Below are positions 15,313 through 23,598 of a DNA stretch of 47,220 nt, in pieces (position 1 is the first letter of the stretch; each line of letters starts with the position of its first letter). Both the position numbers and the translations under genes were made by a program. The stretch is taken from contig JAIOPV010000140.1 of assembly GCA_021413735.1 (NCBI GenBank), forward strand, positions 1-47,220, written 5' to 3'. The DNA is from Planctomycetota bacterium (lineage in GTDB: Bacteria; Planctomycetota; Planctomycetia; Gemmatales; Gemmataceae). The notes under the pieces are model-generated. The model did no database searches. It saw only the letters and a program-made list of their open reading frames with translations, and was not told the origin of the DNA.

Positions 15313-17709
15313 TCACTCGCCGTCATCATCTTCCGAGCGGCGTCTCTTTGCCGACCGTTTGCGAACGGGTGGGAGTTGCTCGGCACTCAGTTCTTCGTCG
15401 GTCATCAGGGTCATTTGACTGACGATTGCCAGCCCCCGACTCGCGGCACTCAGATAGAACTCCCGAGCGGCCTCAAACGCCTGGAGAGCAACCGCAAGGT
15501 CGGTGCCACTCCGCCGCGGAGCGTAGTCAGTCGCACGAAGGTCGGCGTAGCGGTTGCTGAACCAATCCGCATCCCGCGGCGACAAACGCTCGGCCACGAG
15601 TTTCACACTCTCCGGACTGCATTGATAAAACGCATGGCGACTGTCGTCCCCACCGCACATTTCGTGCGAGAACAGTTCGATACTCGACTCGAGCGAAGAT
15701 TCGATCGGCCACCCACCCTGAAGGCACCGATACACAGCCTCCCAACCGGAGTCCAACCACAGGTCGATGGCGACTGGAAGGTCACGGAAGCGGACTCGCC
15801 AAAGGCGGCTCGTGTCACTGCTGCTGTACTGATTGTTCACTGACCAGGTTTCTTCAAACCAGCGCTCCAGCTCGCCTGGTTCGATTGCCGTGAGGTGAAC
15901 TCGGCCAGAGGCTTTCCCCTTTTTCCAGCAAGGCCCGCTCAGGCCATGGTCGAGGTGCATCTGGCGAATCTCCTTTGCCGTGGTGTCCTCGCCGAGCCCC
16001 ATGCCCAAGGATACTGTCGCAACCCCAGCAATGGTGCCACCAGTTGTGATCCCGCCGACGAAGTACAACTCCCGCGAGCCAGCAAGTCCACCGTGAAGAT
16101 TGATGAAGCCCCGCCAGGCATAGCCGGGTTCGGCAGCCAGCCACTTGTCCCACTCATCCCAGATGACCCAATTGATGCGGGCATCACTCCCGGTCCAGCC
16201 AAAGGCGTTCGCGGCCTCGATGCCTGCTCGGAGGTCGAAATTCGAAGCATCACCGATGACGATTCGTGCCCACGGGTTGATCGTTCCGCCGAACGCGGCT
16301 CGAATAAACGCCTCGGTTGGTTCAGAGGGTCCGGCGGTCCCCCGCTCAGCCGGGAGGACGAACGGGAAGAAGTCCCCAGCACGCGGATACCGAACCGGTG
16401 AGCGGTTCAAACTAACCGCCGCCTCTCGCGCGAGTCGCCACGCCAGCGCGAGATCATCCTGGTCGTAGTCGTGAGAGACCGAGTCGCAGTCACGGGCGAG
16501 CTTGCCGCTACCATACGCCACGGTCCGCAGAGACAAGATGTTGAATGGCCACTCGTTGTCGGGGTGATTGGGTTTCTCTCCGAAGGAATTGATGCACGCC
16601 GCCACCGGGGCCAGCTTACTCGGATCGAGTCGTGCCGCTTCTTCGGGGGTGGGCACCCAGGGGGTTGGCTGCTCGAACGGAGGCACTTCGAGTGGTGGGA
16701 TTCGGACTCGAACGCGAGAGATAACGAAGAGTGATTCCGAAACCACTTTCTTCCAGAACGCTTTGAGTTGGGTGAACTGCTCCCAGATCTCCGCGAGCCC
16801 GACCTCTTCGGTCTTCAGGGCGGCTGGCAGAGCATCAAGCCGTTCTCGGAGCTCGGGCTTTTTGATCTCGTTGAGTGCGACGGAAATCGAATCGGTGAAC
16901 ATGGAAGGTGTCCAACCGACCCAGTCGCGAACACCCCCGTGCCGCTCAAGGTCCGTGACAACGGGTTTGGTCCGATCGACGTTGGGATCATCAGCCACGT
17001 CATCGCGATACTCGTCGTACCCGATCATGGCCTGTCCTTCAGGATAGGCCACATGGGGAAAGTGATCGCCCCCCGTCAAACACAGATGAAGGAGATTCGC
17101 CGCAGGACCGACGAGCAAAAGCCGGTGAACGTGATCGCCTCGACCGACCTTTTGCCAGGCCGTTTGATTCGGGTCGTCGCTGATCCAATCCTGGTCCTCT
17201 TCGGCCATCGCACGAAGTTCGTAGACGGAATCATCTGTCACGGACTCGAGAAGGTCGGGACCAAGCGGCGGGAGATCGGCCGGGATGAGGACGCGATACT
17301 TGCTGCACACCACATGAGAACCATCAACAGCACCGATGACGACTCCCCCTCGAAGCGACGCGAGCCGGCCAGGAATCACTCCACCTTCGTGCTCGGCAAC
17401 GGCGAGGTATTGGGCATACTCGTTGTCGTCTTGACCACCTTTGACGGCCCCGCGTGGGACAGTACCATTCTCCGCCTCCACCCAGACGCCCTCGCCAGTC
17501 AGAACTTCAAACACACGGGCGATGTGCTCCTCACCTTCATCGGTGACGACGACAGCATTCTTCTCGCCGGCCTTCAGTTTGCCAGGAAGGAGGCTGTATT
17601 CGAGTTTCGCACGTGCGAAATAGAGAGGTGTGCCGTCTGCGTCGCGACCAGCGACGAGGGCACCCGACGGAACTTCACCCTTGCGGGCTTTGACCCAGGC
17701 TAATGGCAT
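15313..17709 (-). CDS. Large DM9-repeat protein with unknown central region
   Basis: Predicted 798-residue protein without a signal peptide. The first ~145 residues carry two DM9-like (DUF3421) units: KGEVPSGALVAGRD, TPLYFARAKLE, SLLPGKL and ARVFEVLTG, then NGTVPRGAVKGGQDDN, QYLAVAEHEGGVIPGRL and SKYRVLIP. In eukaryotes DM9 units bind mannose-type sugars. Residues about 150-600 match nothing I recognise. About 640-760 (LDSGWEAVYRCLQGG, SPESVKLVAERLS, WFSNRYADL) resembles DUF1877/YfbM-like proteins, with moderate confidence. The C-terminus is basic, then acidic (RKRSAKRRRSEDDDGE). The start at 17709 has GAGAG upstream; an earlier in-frame start is less likely. It stands alone between two plus-strand units. 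Confidence 0.78.
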   Translation of the reverse strand: MPLAWVKARKGEVPSGALVAGRDADGTPLYFARAKLEYSLLPGKLKAGEKNAVVVTDEGEEHIARVFEVLTGEGVWVEAENGTVPRGAVKGGQDDNEYAQYLAVAEHEGGVIPGRLASLRGGVVIGAVDGSHVVCSKYRVLIPADLPPLGPDLLESVTDDSVYELRAMAEEDQDWISDDPNQTAWQKVGRGDHVHRLLLVGPAANLLHLCLTGGDHFPHVAYPEGQAMIGYDEYRDDVADDPNVDRTKPVVTDLERHGGVRDWVGWTPSMFTDSISVALNEIKKPELRERLDALPAALKTEEVGLAEIWEQFTQLKAFWKKVVSESLFVISRVRVRIPPLEVPPFEQPTPWVPTPEEAARLDPSKLAPVAACINSFGEKPNHPDNEWPFNILSLRTVAYGSGKLARDCDSVSHDYDQDDLALAWRLAREAAVSLNRSPVRYPRAGDFFPFVLPAERGTAGPSEPTEAFIRAAFGGTINPWARIVIGDASNFDLRAGIEAANAFGWTGSDARINWVIWDEWDKWLAAEPGYAWRGFINLHGGLAGSRELYFVGGITTGGTIAGVATVSLGMGLGEDTTAKEIRQMHLDHGLSGPCWKKGKASGRVHLTAIEPGELERWFEETWSVNNQYSSSDTSRLWRVRFRDLPVAIDLWLDSGWEAVYRCLQGGWPIESSLESSIELFSHEMCGGDDSRHAFYQCSPESVKLVAERLSPRDADWFSNRYADLRATDYAPRRSGTDLAVALQAFEAAREFYLSAASRGLAIVSQMTLMTDEELSAEQLPPVRKRSAKRRRSEDDDGE

Positions 17710-18003
17710 GTGATTGCTCTCGTGAGTTTGGGAGGTGATGCTACCCACGAAACGAGAGCGAAACAATCACGGTTATCGCATTCGCAGCGACCGGTAGCCA
17801 GTTTGAACCTCTCCGACCGCATCAGCTCGCTGCGCGAACTTCCACCCTCCTTCCACTGTCCTGACAAGCATTCGGCTGCATTGAGGGGAAGGCGTGACGC
17901 AGGATCCCAGCAACGATGATTGAACGGTGAGCGGCAACGGCAGATAATTGACCTACGCTTCGCCATCCCAGAACGATAGCGGTGTGTCAGGGGGAGAGCT
18001 GAG

Positions 18004-18771
18004 ATGTCAGAAGTTCTGCTTTGCAAGCTTCAGGTTTTGGAGGAGGAGTACGCGGGCCAGCCTCTTGTCGTTCAGCAAGCAGACCTGCTGGAAATCAATC
18101 GGATCCGATCTCAGATCGGGATGCACCCCGTCGATGCGAGTCTGAACGAGATCGGAGTTGCCGTCGAAGAAGCAAAGCCGAAACCGAAACCACAGCACGT
18201 GCCGGATCACAGCAAGGCACGCGCGATCTACCAGGCCTATCTCAAAAAGTCCGAAGAGCTAAAAGCGCACCAGGAATACGCCGAGCGGGTTGTCAAGGCG
18301 ACGGGAGGCCCCGGCCCGACGCCCGTTCGCCCGCTGGCAACCATGGGCACCGACGGCGGCCCTCTCCTGTGCGATCACTGCGGAAAACCGATCGTGTTGG
18401 AAGGCGGACGCTATCACGGGGTCGCTGCGGATGTCGCCTGGAAGCAAAACCCCATCGGCAATTGGACGTCTTGGATCCTCGGAGGCGTGGTCGTCGAAAT
18501 TCAGCTCAACGGCACACTCCGGATCTATCACGGCTATCCGGGGCAGGACACCAGGTATTGCTGCAATGCGGCGAGCCAAAAAGAGGAGACGGCGCAGGCA
18601 GAGTTCAAGTCTCAGAAGAGCCCGGAGACCTTTCACCTGCTCCTGACATTTCTGAAGCACGAGTTCCCGAACATGACGGAAAAAGAACGCTTCAACCTGC
18701 TCAATGAGATCCAGAATACCCTGTACTCCTACGATCCGGGTATTGGGGTCAATCGTCCGAGCCGGGTGTGA
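18004..18771 (+). CDS. Hypothetical protein with cysteine pairs
   Basis: Predicted 255-residue soluble protein; I do not recognise the family. A helical N-terminal half (about 1-100) contains a KPKPKPQ linker at 59-65 and a charged helix AIYQAYLKKSEELKAHQEY. The centre has CDHCGKPI near 123-130 and a second cysteine pair (YCC near 184), which together could form a zinc-binding knuckle. A hydrophobic strand, SWILGGVVVEIQLNG, lies between them. GGGGGAGAG-type ribosome site just before the ATG supports the start. It sits between the DM9 gene (divergent) and a GNAT gene (convergent). It could be a zinc-ribbon regulator or a structural protein; no function is assigned. Confidence 0.7.
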   Translation: MSEVLLCKLQVLEEEYAGQPLVVQQADLLEINRIRSQIGMHPVDASLNEIGVAVEEAKPKPKPQHVPDHSKARAIYQAYLKKSEELKAHQEYAERVVKATGGPGPTPVRPLATMGTDGGPLLCDHCGKPIVLEGGRYHGVAADVAWKQNPIGNWTSWILGGVVVEIQLNGTLRIYHGYPGQDTRYCCNAASQKEETAQAEFKSQKSPETFHLLLTFLKHEFPNMTEKERFNLLNEIQNTLYSYDPGIGVNRPSRV

Positions 18772-18800
18772 TGAGCACAAACGTCTGGGGACGGTCGCGG

Positions 18801-19331
18801 TCAAGCGGGTTCCGGTGCCGGGATACGGAGCGCCGCGATGATTAACCCTCGCTTCTGGCCCTGAACCACGGCGATGTCGCGGAGGTGGCCGCACTGCTCG
18901 AACCCGAGGCTCTCGTTGATCCGGGCAGTGGCGTCGTTGTGGTCGAAGTACATGCTCAACAGTGTCGTGATTCCCAGCCGTGGGCACTGCTCAATGACCC
19001 ACCGTTTCAAATCGCGTCCGATTCCCCGTCGATGGTAAGCGGTGCCGATGTACAGGCTAATCTCGGCGGTGGCATCGTAGGCAGGACGGCCCGCGTAGAA
19101 CGAGGAAAGACTGGTCCAGGCAACGATCTGTCCATCAATCTCGGCAACCCAAATCGGGCGCTTCGCGGGATCGAAATTGCGAAACCATCCGATGCGATCG
19201 GCGACGGTTACAGGCTTGGTGTCGGCTGTGGACCAACCGCCGGGGACTGACTGATTGTAGATTTCAACGATGGCTGGCAGATCGGCCTCTGTCGCGTTCC
19301 GAACCTCAAACTCCGGCACAACGCCCTCCAT
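18801..19331 (-). CDS. GNAT-family N-acetyltransferase
   Basis: Predicted 176-residue acetyltransferase using acetyl-CoA. It begins VRNATEADLPAIVEIYNQSV and has the acetyl-CoA pyrophosphate loop at 100-106 (HRRGIGR), preceded by the strand AEISLYIGTAYH. The layout (IYNQ, WF, SLYIG, NDATARINESLGFEQCG) matches the phosphinothricin/methionine-sulfone acetyltransferase-like group (MnaT/Pat). That group N-acetylates small amines; the true substrate is not visible. The start at 19331 is the first ATG; homology begins at about residue 9. It converges on the unknown gene to its left with 29 bases between stops. Confidence 0.85.
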   Translation of the reverse strand: MEGVVPEFEVRNATEADLPAIVEIYNQSVPGGWSTADTKPVTVADRIGWFRNFDPAKRPIWVAEIDGQIVAWTSLSSFYAGRPAYDATAEISLYIGTAYHRRGIGRDLKRWVIEQCPRLGITTLLSMYFDHNDATARINESLGFEQCGHLRDIAVVQGQKRGLIIAALRIPAPEPA

Positions 19332-19579
19332 TCTTGCTCAACCACATGCAAGTGATTCTGACGCGGGTCGTTCGGCAAAGGCCTGCGGGATTCACGTTCC
19401 CAACATACCCACGCGTGTGTTTTTTAATCGCCGCGTGAGAGAAGGGAAGAGCAACGGAGCAGAGTGAATGCTCCGGTGGGGTATCAACGACCCGCGATCT
19501 CCGGGAAATACCAAACAACACTCTGTCCGACACAGGGTATAAGTAATCCGAGACAAGCAATTCCAACCGGGAGGTTCCC

Positions 19580-21928
19580 ATGCGATCGTTCCCCTCGCGG
19601 CGTCAGTTCCTCCATCAAGCCGGGACTGTGGCAGTCATCCCCACCATCGGCATCAGCACCGACACGCAAGCACACGGCGCAGACGAGGCTGCGGTTTCCG
19701 TCGAGTTGGTGAAAGCTGGCAAGCCCGTCGCCACGATCGTCTCAGCCGCGAAGGCGATCGTGCCAAAGAAAGGCGCGACGAAGCTGCCGGCTGGGGGCGA
19801 AGCGTTCGCGACGCAACTCCTCGTTGATTGGGTGAAGAAGATCACGGGTGCGGAACTGCCGGTTTCCGACAAGCCGCCCGCCGAGGGAGCAGCGATCTAC
19901 GTCGGCAAAGCCGCGACGCAAGCCGGCCTGAAACTCGACGACATCGAAAGTCCCTCGAAGGAAGGCATCCGCATCATCGCCGGTAACGGTCGTGTTCTGA
20001 TCGGCGGCCAGAGCGACGAAGCAACGACCAAAGCCGTGTGCCGATTCCTGGAGGAACTCGGCTGCCGCTACTTCATGGACGGTCCGCTCGGCGAGGTGTT
20101 CCCCAAGTCGGCCGATCTCAGCGTGAAGCCCACGAGCATCACCGAGAAGCCGGGACTGCTGTACCGCAACCCAAAGGGGCCGACATGGTCGGCTGGACCC
20201 TGGAAGACATGGAACGGAGCTGGCGGCGAGGACTTCGCACATTCGCACTCGTGGGGCCGATACATTCCGAAGGGCACGTTCGCCGAGCATCCGGAATACT
20301 TCGCCCAGGGTGCGGACGGCAAGCGAAAGGATGGCGACTGGCTCTGCACATCGAACGCTGGCGCACGCGAGATGTTCGCGAACAATGTCATTGGCGTCAT
20401 CAAGGGCGGAGCGAAGAACCCGTCGATCTCGCCGCCCGATGGTCGTGGCTACTGCCGCTGCGACAAGTGCGTCGCACAGGACGATCCGAAAGCCATTGAG
20501 CCGAGTAGCGGCACCATTTCGATCTCAACTCGCTACGCTGACTTCTTCGATGATGTCGCGCAGCGGGTTGCGAAGGTCTACCCGGACTCGGTGCTGAACT
20601 TCTACGTGTACGCCGATTACACGCAGCCCCCGGTACGCGAGAAGAAACTCGCTCCGAACCTCTGCGCAGTGATCGCACCAATCCGTTACTGTCGGCTGCA
20701 CGCCATCGGCAATGCGGACTGCCCGAGCCGCAAACAGCAACTCGACATGGTCGATGGCTGGTCGAAAGTGGCCACGCGGCTGGGGTATTACAACTACATG
20801 TACAACCTCGCCGACGCGACGTTGCCGATGTTCAAGTTCACGCCGTGCAAGGTGGAGTTTCCGTATCTCGCGGGCAAGGGGCTCGCGTTCATGACCATCG
20901 AGGTGCTGTCGAACTGGTATCTCTACGGCCCGCAGATTTACCTCAGTCTGCGAATGGCGTACAACCCGAAGCTCGACGCCACGGCACTGATGGAGGACTA
21001 CTACGAGAAGTTCTACGGGCCAGCCGCCGCATCAATGAAGACCTACTGGACCGCGATCGACGAGACGACCGCGAAACTCCACAACCATTCTGGCGGCTTC
21101 TACGGTCTCGCGTCGGCGTACTCGCCCGAACTCCTCCGCACATGCGAAACCGCACTCGCGAAGGCTGCCCTCGCTGCCAAGGAAGACGCAACGTATTCCG
21201 AGCGGGTGGCGATGCACACGGCGGGCTTCCAGAACATCCTCGACTATCGCGGCATCTGCGACAGCATGGCAAAGGGCGACTTCGCGAATGCGAAAGAACT
21301 TTTCACCACCATGACGAAACGGATCGAGGGACTCATCGCGAAGAAGCAGGCGAACCCCGAGTACGGCACGTCGTATCTGCGGCGATTCATGCTGAAGACG
21401 CTCGACGGCGGTGCCTCTGCGACTGCCGCACCAAACAAGCTGCTGGCCGTGCTGCCCGACAAATGGAAGTTTGCACCCGACGACGCGGACGAAGGCGAAG
21501 CGAAAACATTCTTCGCGGTGAACCACGACGACGCGAAGTGGCGGCAAGTGGCGACTCACTCGGCCACTCTGAGCGGCCAGGGGATCGGCGAGAACACCGT
21601 GCTCTGGTATCGCTCGAAGTTCACACTGCCCGCTAAGAAACCCGACGCAGTCTCGCTGGTCTTCACGGAGGTCGATGGCGATGTGAGCGTCTATGTGAAC
21701 GGGAAGAAGAGGGAACCGAAGCCCGTGCTGACCGCTCCGGTTCCGAAGAAAGCGAATCCGAACGCACCGGCCGTGCCACGTCGCTCGGTGTTTGCCGTGG
21801 ATGTCGGCGAAGTTGGTGTTGAGGGCGAGAATGTGGTTGCTGTGCGGGTGGACAATCGCAAGATCAGCGAGTTGTTCCTGGGTGGTATTCTTCGCCCGGT
21901 TCTGCTCGTGGAGAAAGGTACGAAGTAA
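19580..21928 (+). CDS. DUF4838 exported glycoside-hydrolase-like protein
   Basis: Predicted 782-residue protein. The N-terminus SRRQFLHQAG is a Tat-type signal. Residues about 40-160 (FATQLLVDWVKKITGAELPV, IYVGKAATQAG, VLIGGQSDEAT, FLEELGCRYFMDGPLGEVFP) resemble the N-terminal domain of alpha-glucuronidase and GH20-like enzymes. The central DUF4838 region (about 200-520) includes ISPPDGRGYCRCDKC, LNFYVYADYTQPP and YYNYMYNL. The C-terminal ~130 residues (VLWYRSKFTLP, VSVYVNGKKR, ENVVAVRVDN) form a GH2-like sugar-binding jelly roll. It probably acts on acidic polysaccharides in the periplasm; catalytic residues are not certain. A purine-rich site (GGGAGG) lies before the ATG. Confidence 0.87.
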   Translation: MRSFPSRRQFLHQAGTVAVIPTIGISTDTQAHGADEAAVSVELVKAGKPVATIVSAAKAIVPKKGATKLPAGGEAFATQLLVDWVKKITGAELPVSDKPPAEGAAIYVGKAATQAGLKLDDIESPSKEGIRIIAGNGRVLIGGQSDEATTKAVCRFLEELGCRYFMDGPLGEVFPKSADLSVKPTSITEKPGLLYRNPKGPTWSAGPWKTWNGAGGEDFAHSHSWGRYIPKGTFAEHPEYFAQGADGKRKDGDWLCTSNAGAREMFANNVIGVIKGGAKNPSISPPDGRGYCRCDKCVAQDDPKAIEPSSGTISISTRYADFFDDVAQRVAKVYPDSVLNFYVYADYTQPPVREKKLAPNLCAVIAPIRYCRLHAIGNADCPSRKQQLDMVDGWSKVATRLGYYNYMYNLADATLPMFKFTPCKVEFPYLAGKGLAFMTIEVLSNWYLYGPQIYLSLRMAYNPKLDATALMEDYYEKFYGPAAASMKTYWTAIDETTAKLHNHSGGFYGLASAYSPELLRTCETALAKAALAAKEDATYSERVAMHTAGFQNILDYRGICDSMAKGDFANAKELFTTMTKRIEGLIAKKQANPEYGTSYLRRFMLKTLDGGASATAAPNKLLAVLPDKWKFAPDDADEGEAKTFFAVNHDDAKWRQVATHSATLSGQGIGENTVLWYRSKFTLPAKKPDAVSLVFTEVDGDVSVYVNGKKREPKPVLTAPVPKKANPNAPAVPRRSVFAVDVGEVGVEGENVVAVRVDNRKISELFLGGILRPVLLVEKGTK

Positions 21929-22399
21929 CCTCGACAGTACGCTGGGAACAAATCGAAGCGTAAGAAACGGTGGGGGAATGAGCGTCTGTGTTGTGAATCT
22001 TGGGTCACGGTAATTCCCCTTACCCGTCTCGCGAAGCCTCGCCGACCTCTCCCCATCAAAGCATGGGGCGAGGTGGAGCTGGTTGCAGTTCTCTTTCACT
22101 CAACACATCCAACATCCTCGAAGAGAAGACCGCCGACCTCGACATTAATGGGTGCCGCGAGCCGAGCGGCACAGCTACCGAGATGACAACGTTATTCGAT
22201 CAACTCGGAAACTATCGAAACCCCGTCGGTTGTCCGGCTCGGCTCGCCGGACCGACGGAAGAAGGCCAGCCACCCCAGCTCGCCCCAGATTTTGGGGAGA
22301 GGTCGCGAGTTTCGATTCTCCAAGGCCAACCACGATCACGGAGATGATACGTTACCCCTGCCATCGAATCGCCTCCGCTCCCCGCGAAACATCATGCAC
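21929..22399. other. Gene-free region with inverted-repeat element
   Basis: About 470 bases with no credible gene. CTCGCGA (22028) followed by GACCTCTCCCCA (22044-22055) near the left matches, in reverse complement, TGGGGAGAGGTCGCGAG (22293-22309) on the right, so 22028-22309 looks like a decayed mobile-type element about 280 bases long. Its left end also holds ATGGGGCGAGGTGG, similar in style to the element inside the mnmE-like gene. A hairpin at 22223-22257 sits inside. The right end carries the hemB promoter. Confidence 0.5.
22223..22257. repeat. GC-rich hairpin inside the 21.9-22.4 kb region
   Basis: CCGTCGGTTGTCCGGC (22223-22238) pairs with GCCGGACCGACGG (22245-22257) apart from a three-base bulge; loop TCGGCT. 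Its core CCGTCGG / CCGACGG recalls the repeat at 23431-23551 but the two are not clearly the same family. Confidence 0.6.
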
Positions 22400-22405
22400 T
22401 ATAAT
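22400..22405 (+). promoter_or_regulatory. TATAAT box for leaderless hemB mRNA
   Basis: A perfect TATAAT at 22400-22405 lies 7 bases before the hemB ATG (22413). Transcription would start at or within a base of the A of ATG, so the mRNA would have no 5' leader. There is no ribosome-binding site before the ATG, consistent with this. No good -35 is visible. Confidence 0.6.
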
Positions 22406-22412
22406 CGCTGAT

Positions 22413-23435
22413 ATGAGCCACACACACCACGACGCCAATCTGCCTTCGCCCGGTTTCCCCACGGTTCGGCCTCGCCGACTGCGGTACAACCCACTCGTCC
22501 GCGAGCTGGTTCGCGAAACCGAACTCTCACCACGCGATCTCATTCTGCCACTGTTCGTGCGGCCGGGAACCGGCGTGCGGCAAGAGATCAGTTCGATGCC
22601 GGGCAACTACCAACTCAGCGTCGATACGCTCGTCGAGGAAGTCGGAGCGGCCCGTGATCTCGGCATCAAAGCGTTCATGTTCTTCGGCATCCCCGAATAC
22701 AAGGACGCGACTGGTTCCAGCGCCCTGAAGCACGACGGCATCGTTCAGCAAGCTCTGCGAGCGACCCGCAAGGCTTACGGCACCGACGTGCTGCTCATCC
22801 CGGATGAATGCTTCTGCGAATACACCGACCACGGGCACTGCGGCATTCTCCACGACCACGGCGGCAAGGTCGATGTCGATAACGACGCAACGCTGACGAT
22901 TCTCGCGGAGCAGTGCGTGAGTCATGCGAAGGCTGGAGCCGACGTGATCGCTCCCAGCGGCATGATGGACGGCATGGTCGGCGCGATTCGTCGCGGGCTC
23001 GACTCGGCAGGCTTCACGCACATTCCGATTCTGAGCTACGCGGCGAAGTATGCGTCGGGGTTCTACGGGCCGTTCCGCGAAGCAGCGGAATCGCCCCCGC
23101 AATTCGGCGACCGCAACACCTACCAGATGGACCCCGCGAACAGCGACGAGGCCATGAAGGAAGTCGCCCTCGATCTCGCCGAGGGTGCCGACATGATTAT
23201 GGTGAAGCCGGCGCTGTCGTACCTCGACATCATCAGGCGAGTGAAGGAACGCTTCAAGGTGCCGGTGGCGGCGTACAACGTGAGCGGCGAGTTCGCGATG
23301 GTGAAGGCTGCCGCCGCGAAGGGCTGGATCGACGAACGCCGTGTGACGCTGGAAATCTTGCTGAGCATTCGGCGAGCGGGGGCCGACATGATCCTGACGT
23401 ATCACGCAAGGGATGTGGCAAAGTGGATGCGGTGA
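22413..23435 (+). CDS. hemB: Delta-aminolevulinic acid dehydratase (porphobilinogen synthase)
   Basis: Predicted 340-residue HemB. It condenses two 5-aminolevulinate molecules to porphobilinogen in heme synthesis (cytoplasm). The zinc-type site [12 protein letters not shown] gives Cys133, Cys135 and Cys143, so this is a Zn-dependent enzyme rather than the Asp-rich Mg type. The two active-site lysines are Lys212 in [12 protein letters not shown] and Lys265 in [10 protein letters not shown]. The start at 22413 gives the normal N-terminus ([18 protein letters not shown] follows). A TATAAT 7 bases upstream suggests a leaderless transcript. The stop codon lies inside the left arm of the 23431-23551 repeat. 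Confidence 0.96.
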   Translation: MSHTHHDANLPSPGFPTVRPRRLRYNPLVRELVRETELSPRDLILPLFVRPGTGVRQEISSMPGNYQLSVDTLVEEVGAARDLGIKAFMFFGIPEYKDATGSSALKHDGIVQQALRATRKAYGTDVLLIPDECFCEYTDHGHCGILHDHGGKVDVDNDATLTILAEQCVSHAKAGADVIAPSGMMDGMVGAIRRGLDSAGFTHIPILSYAAKYASGFYGPFREAAESPPQFGDRNTYQMDPANSDEAMKEVALDLAEGADMIMVKPALSYLDIIRRVKERFKVPVAAYNVSGEFAMVKAAAAKGWIDERRVTLEILLSIRRAGADMILTYHARDVAKWMR

Positions 23436-23551
23436 GCGTCGAGGCGTCAGCCCGACGGTAATTGCGAATAATTTTCGCGCACACCGTCGGGCTGACGCGA
23501 ACACCGTCGGGCTGACGCGCACACCGTCGGGCTGACGCCTCGACGCTCACC
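23431..23551. repeat. Inverted repeat with perfect 29 bp ends and tandem 20-mers
   Basis: 23431-23459 is the exact reverse complement of 23523-23551 (core GAGGCGTCAGCCCGACGGT). Inside, a 20-base unit (ACACCGTCGGGCTGACGCG plus one base) is repeated head to tail three times at 23481, 23501 and 23521, the last merging into the right arm. The left arm overlaps the hemB stop; the right end is 47 bases before uvrC. The unit looks like one arm end that has been duplicated by slippage. A candidate non-autonomous element or REP-like sequence. Confidence 0.9.
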
Positions 23552-23598
23552 GGCGGCTCCGTTCGTGTACAATGGGACACTACCCGCGGAGCTGAATC

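Noticed and set aside
15176-17709. tRNA-Gln followed by the DM9 gene as a genomic island
   Set aside because: No integrase, no direct repeat of the tRNA 3' end further right, and base composition does not clearly change.
23481-23540. Three tandem 20-base units, CRISPR-like at first sight
   Set aside because: Units are directly adjacent with no spacers, and one end is part of a larger inverted repeat.
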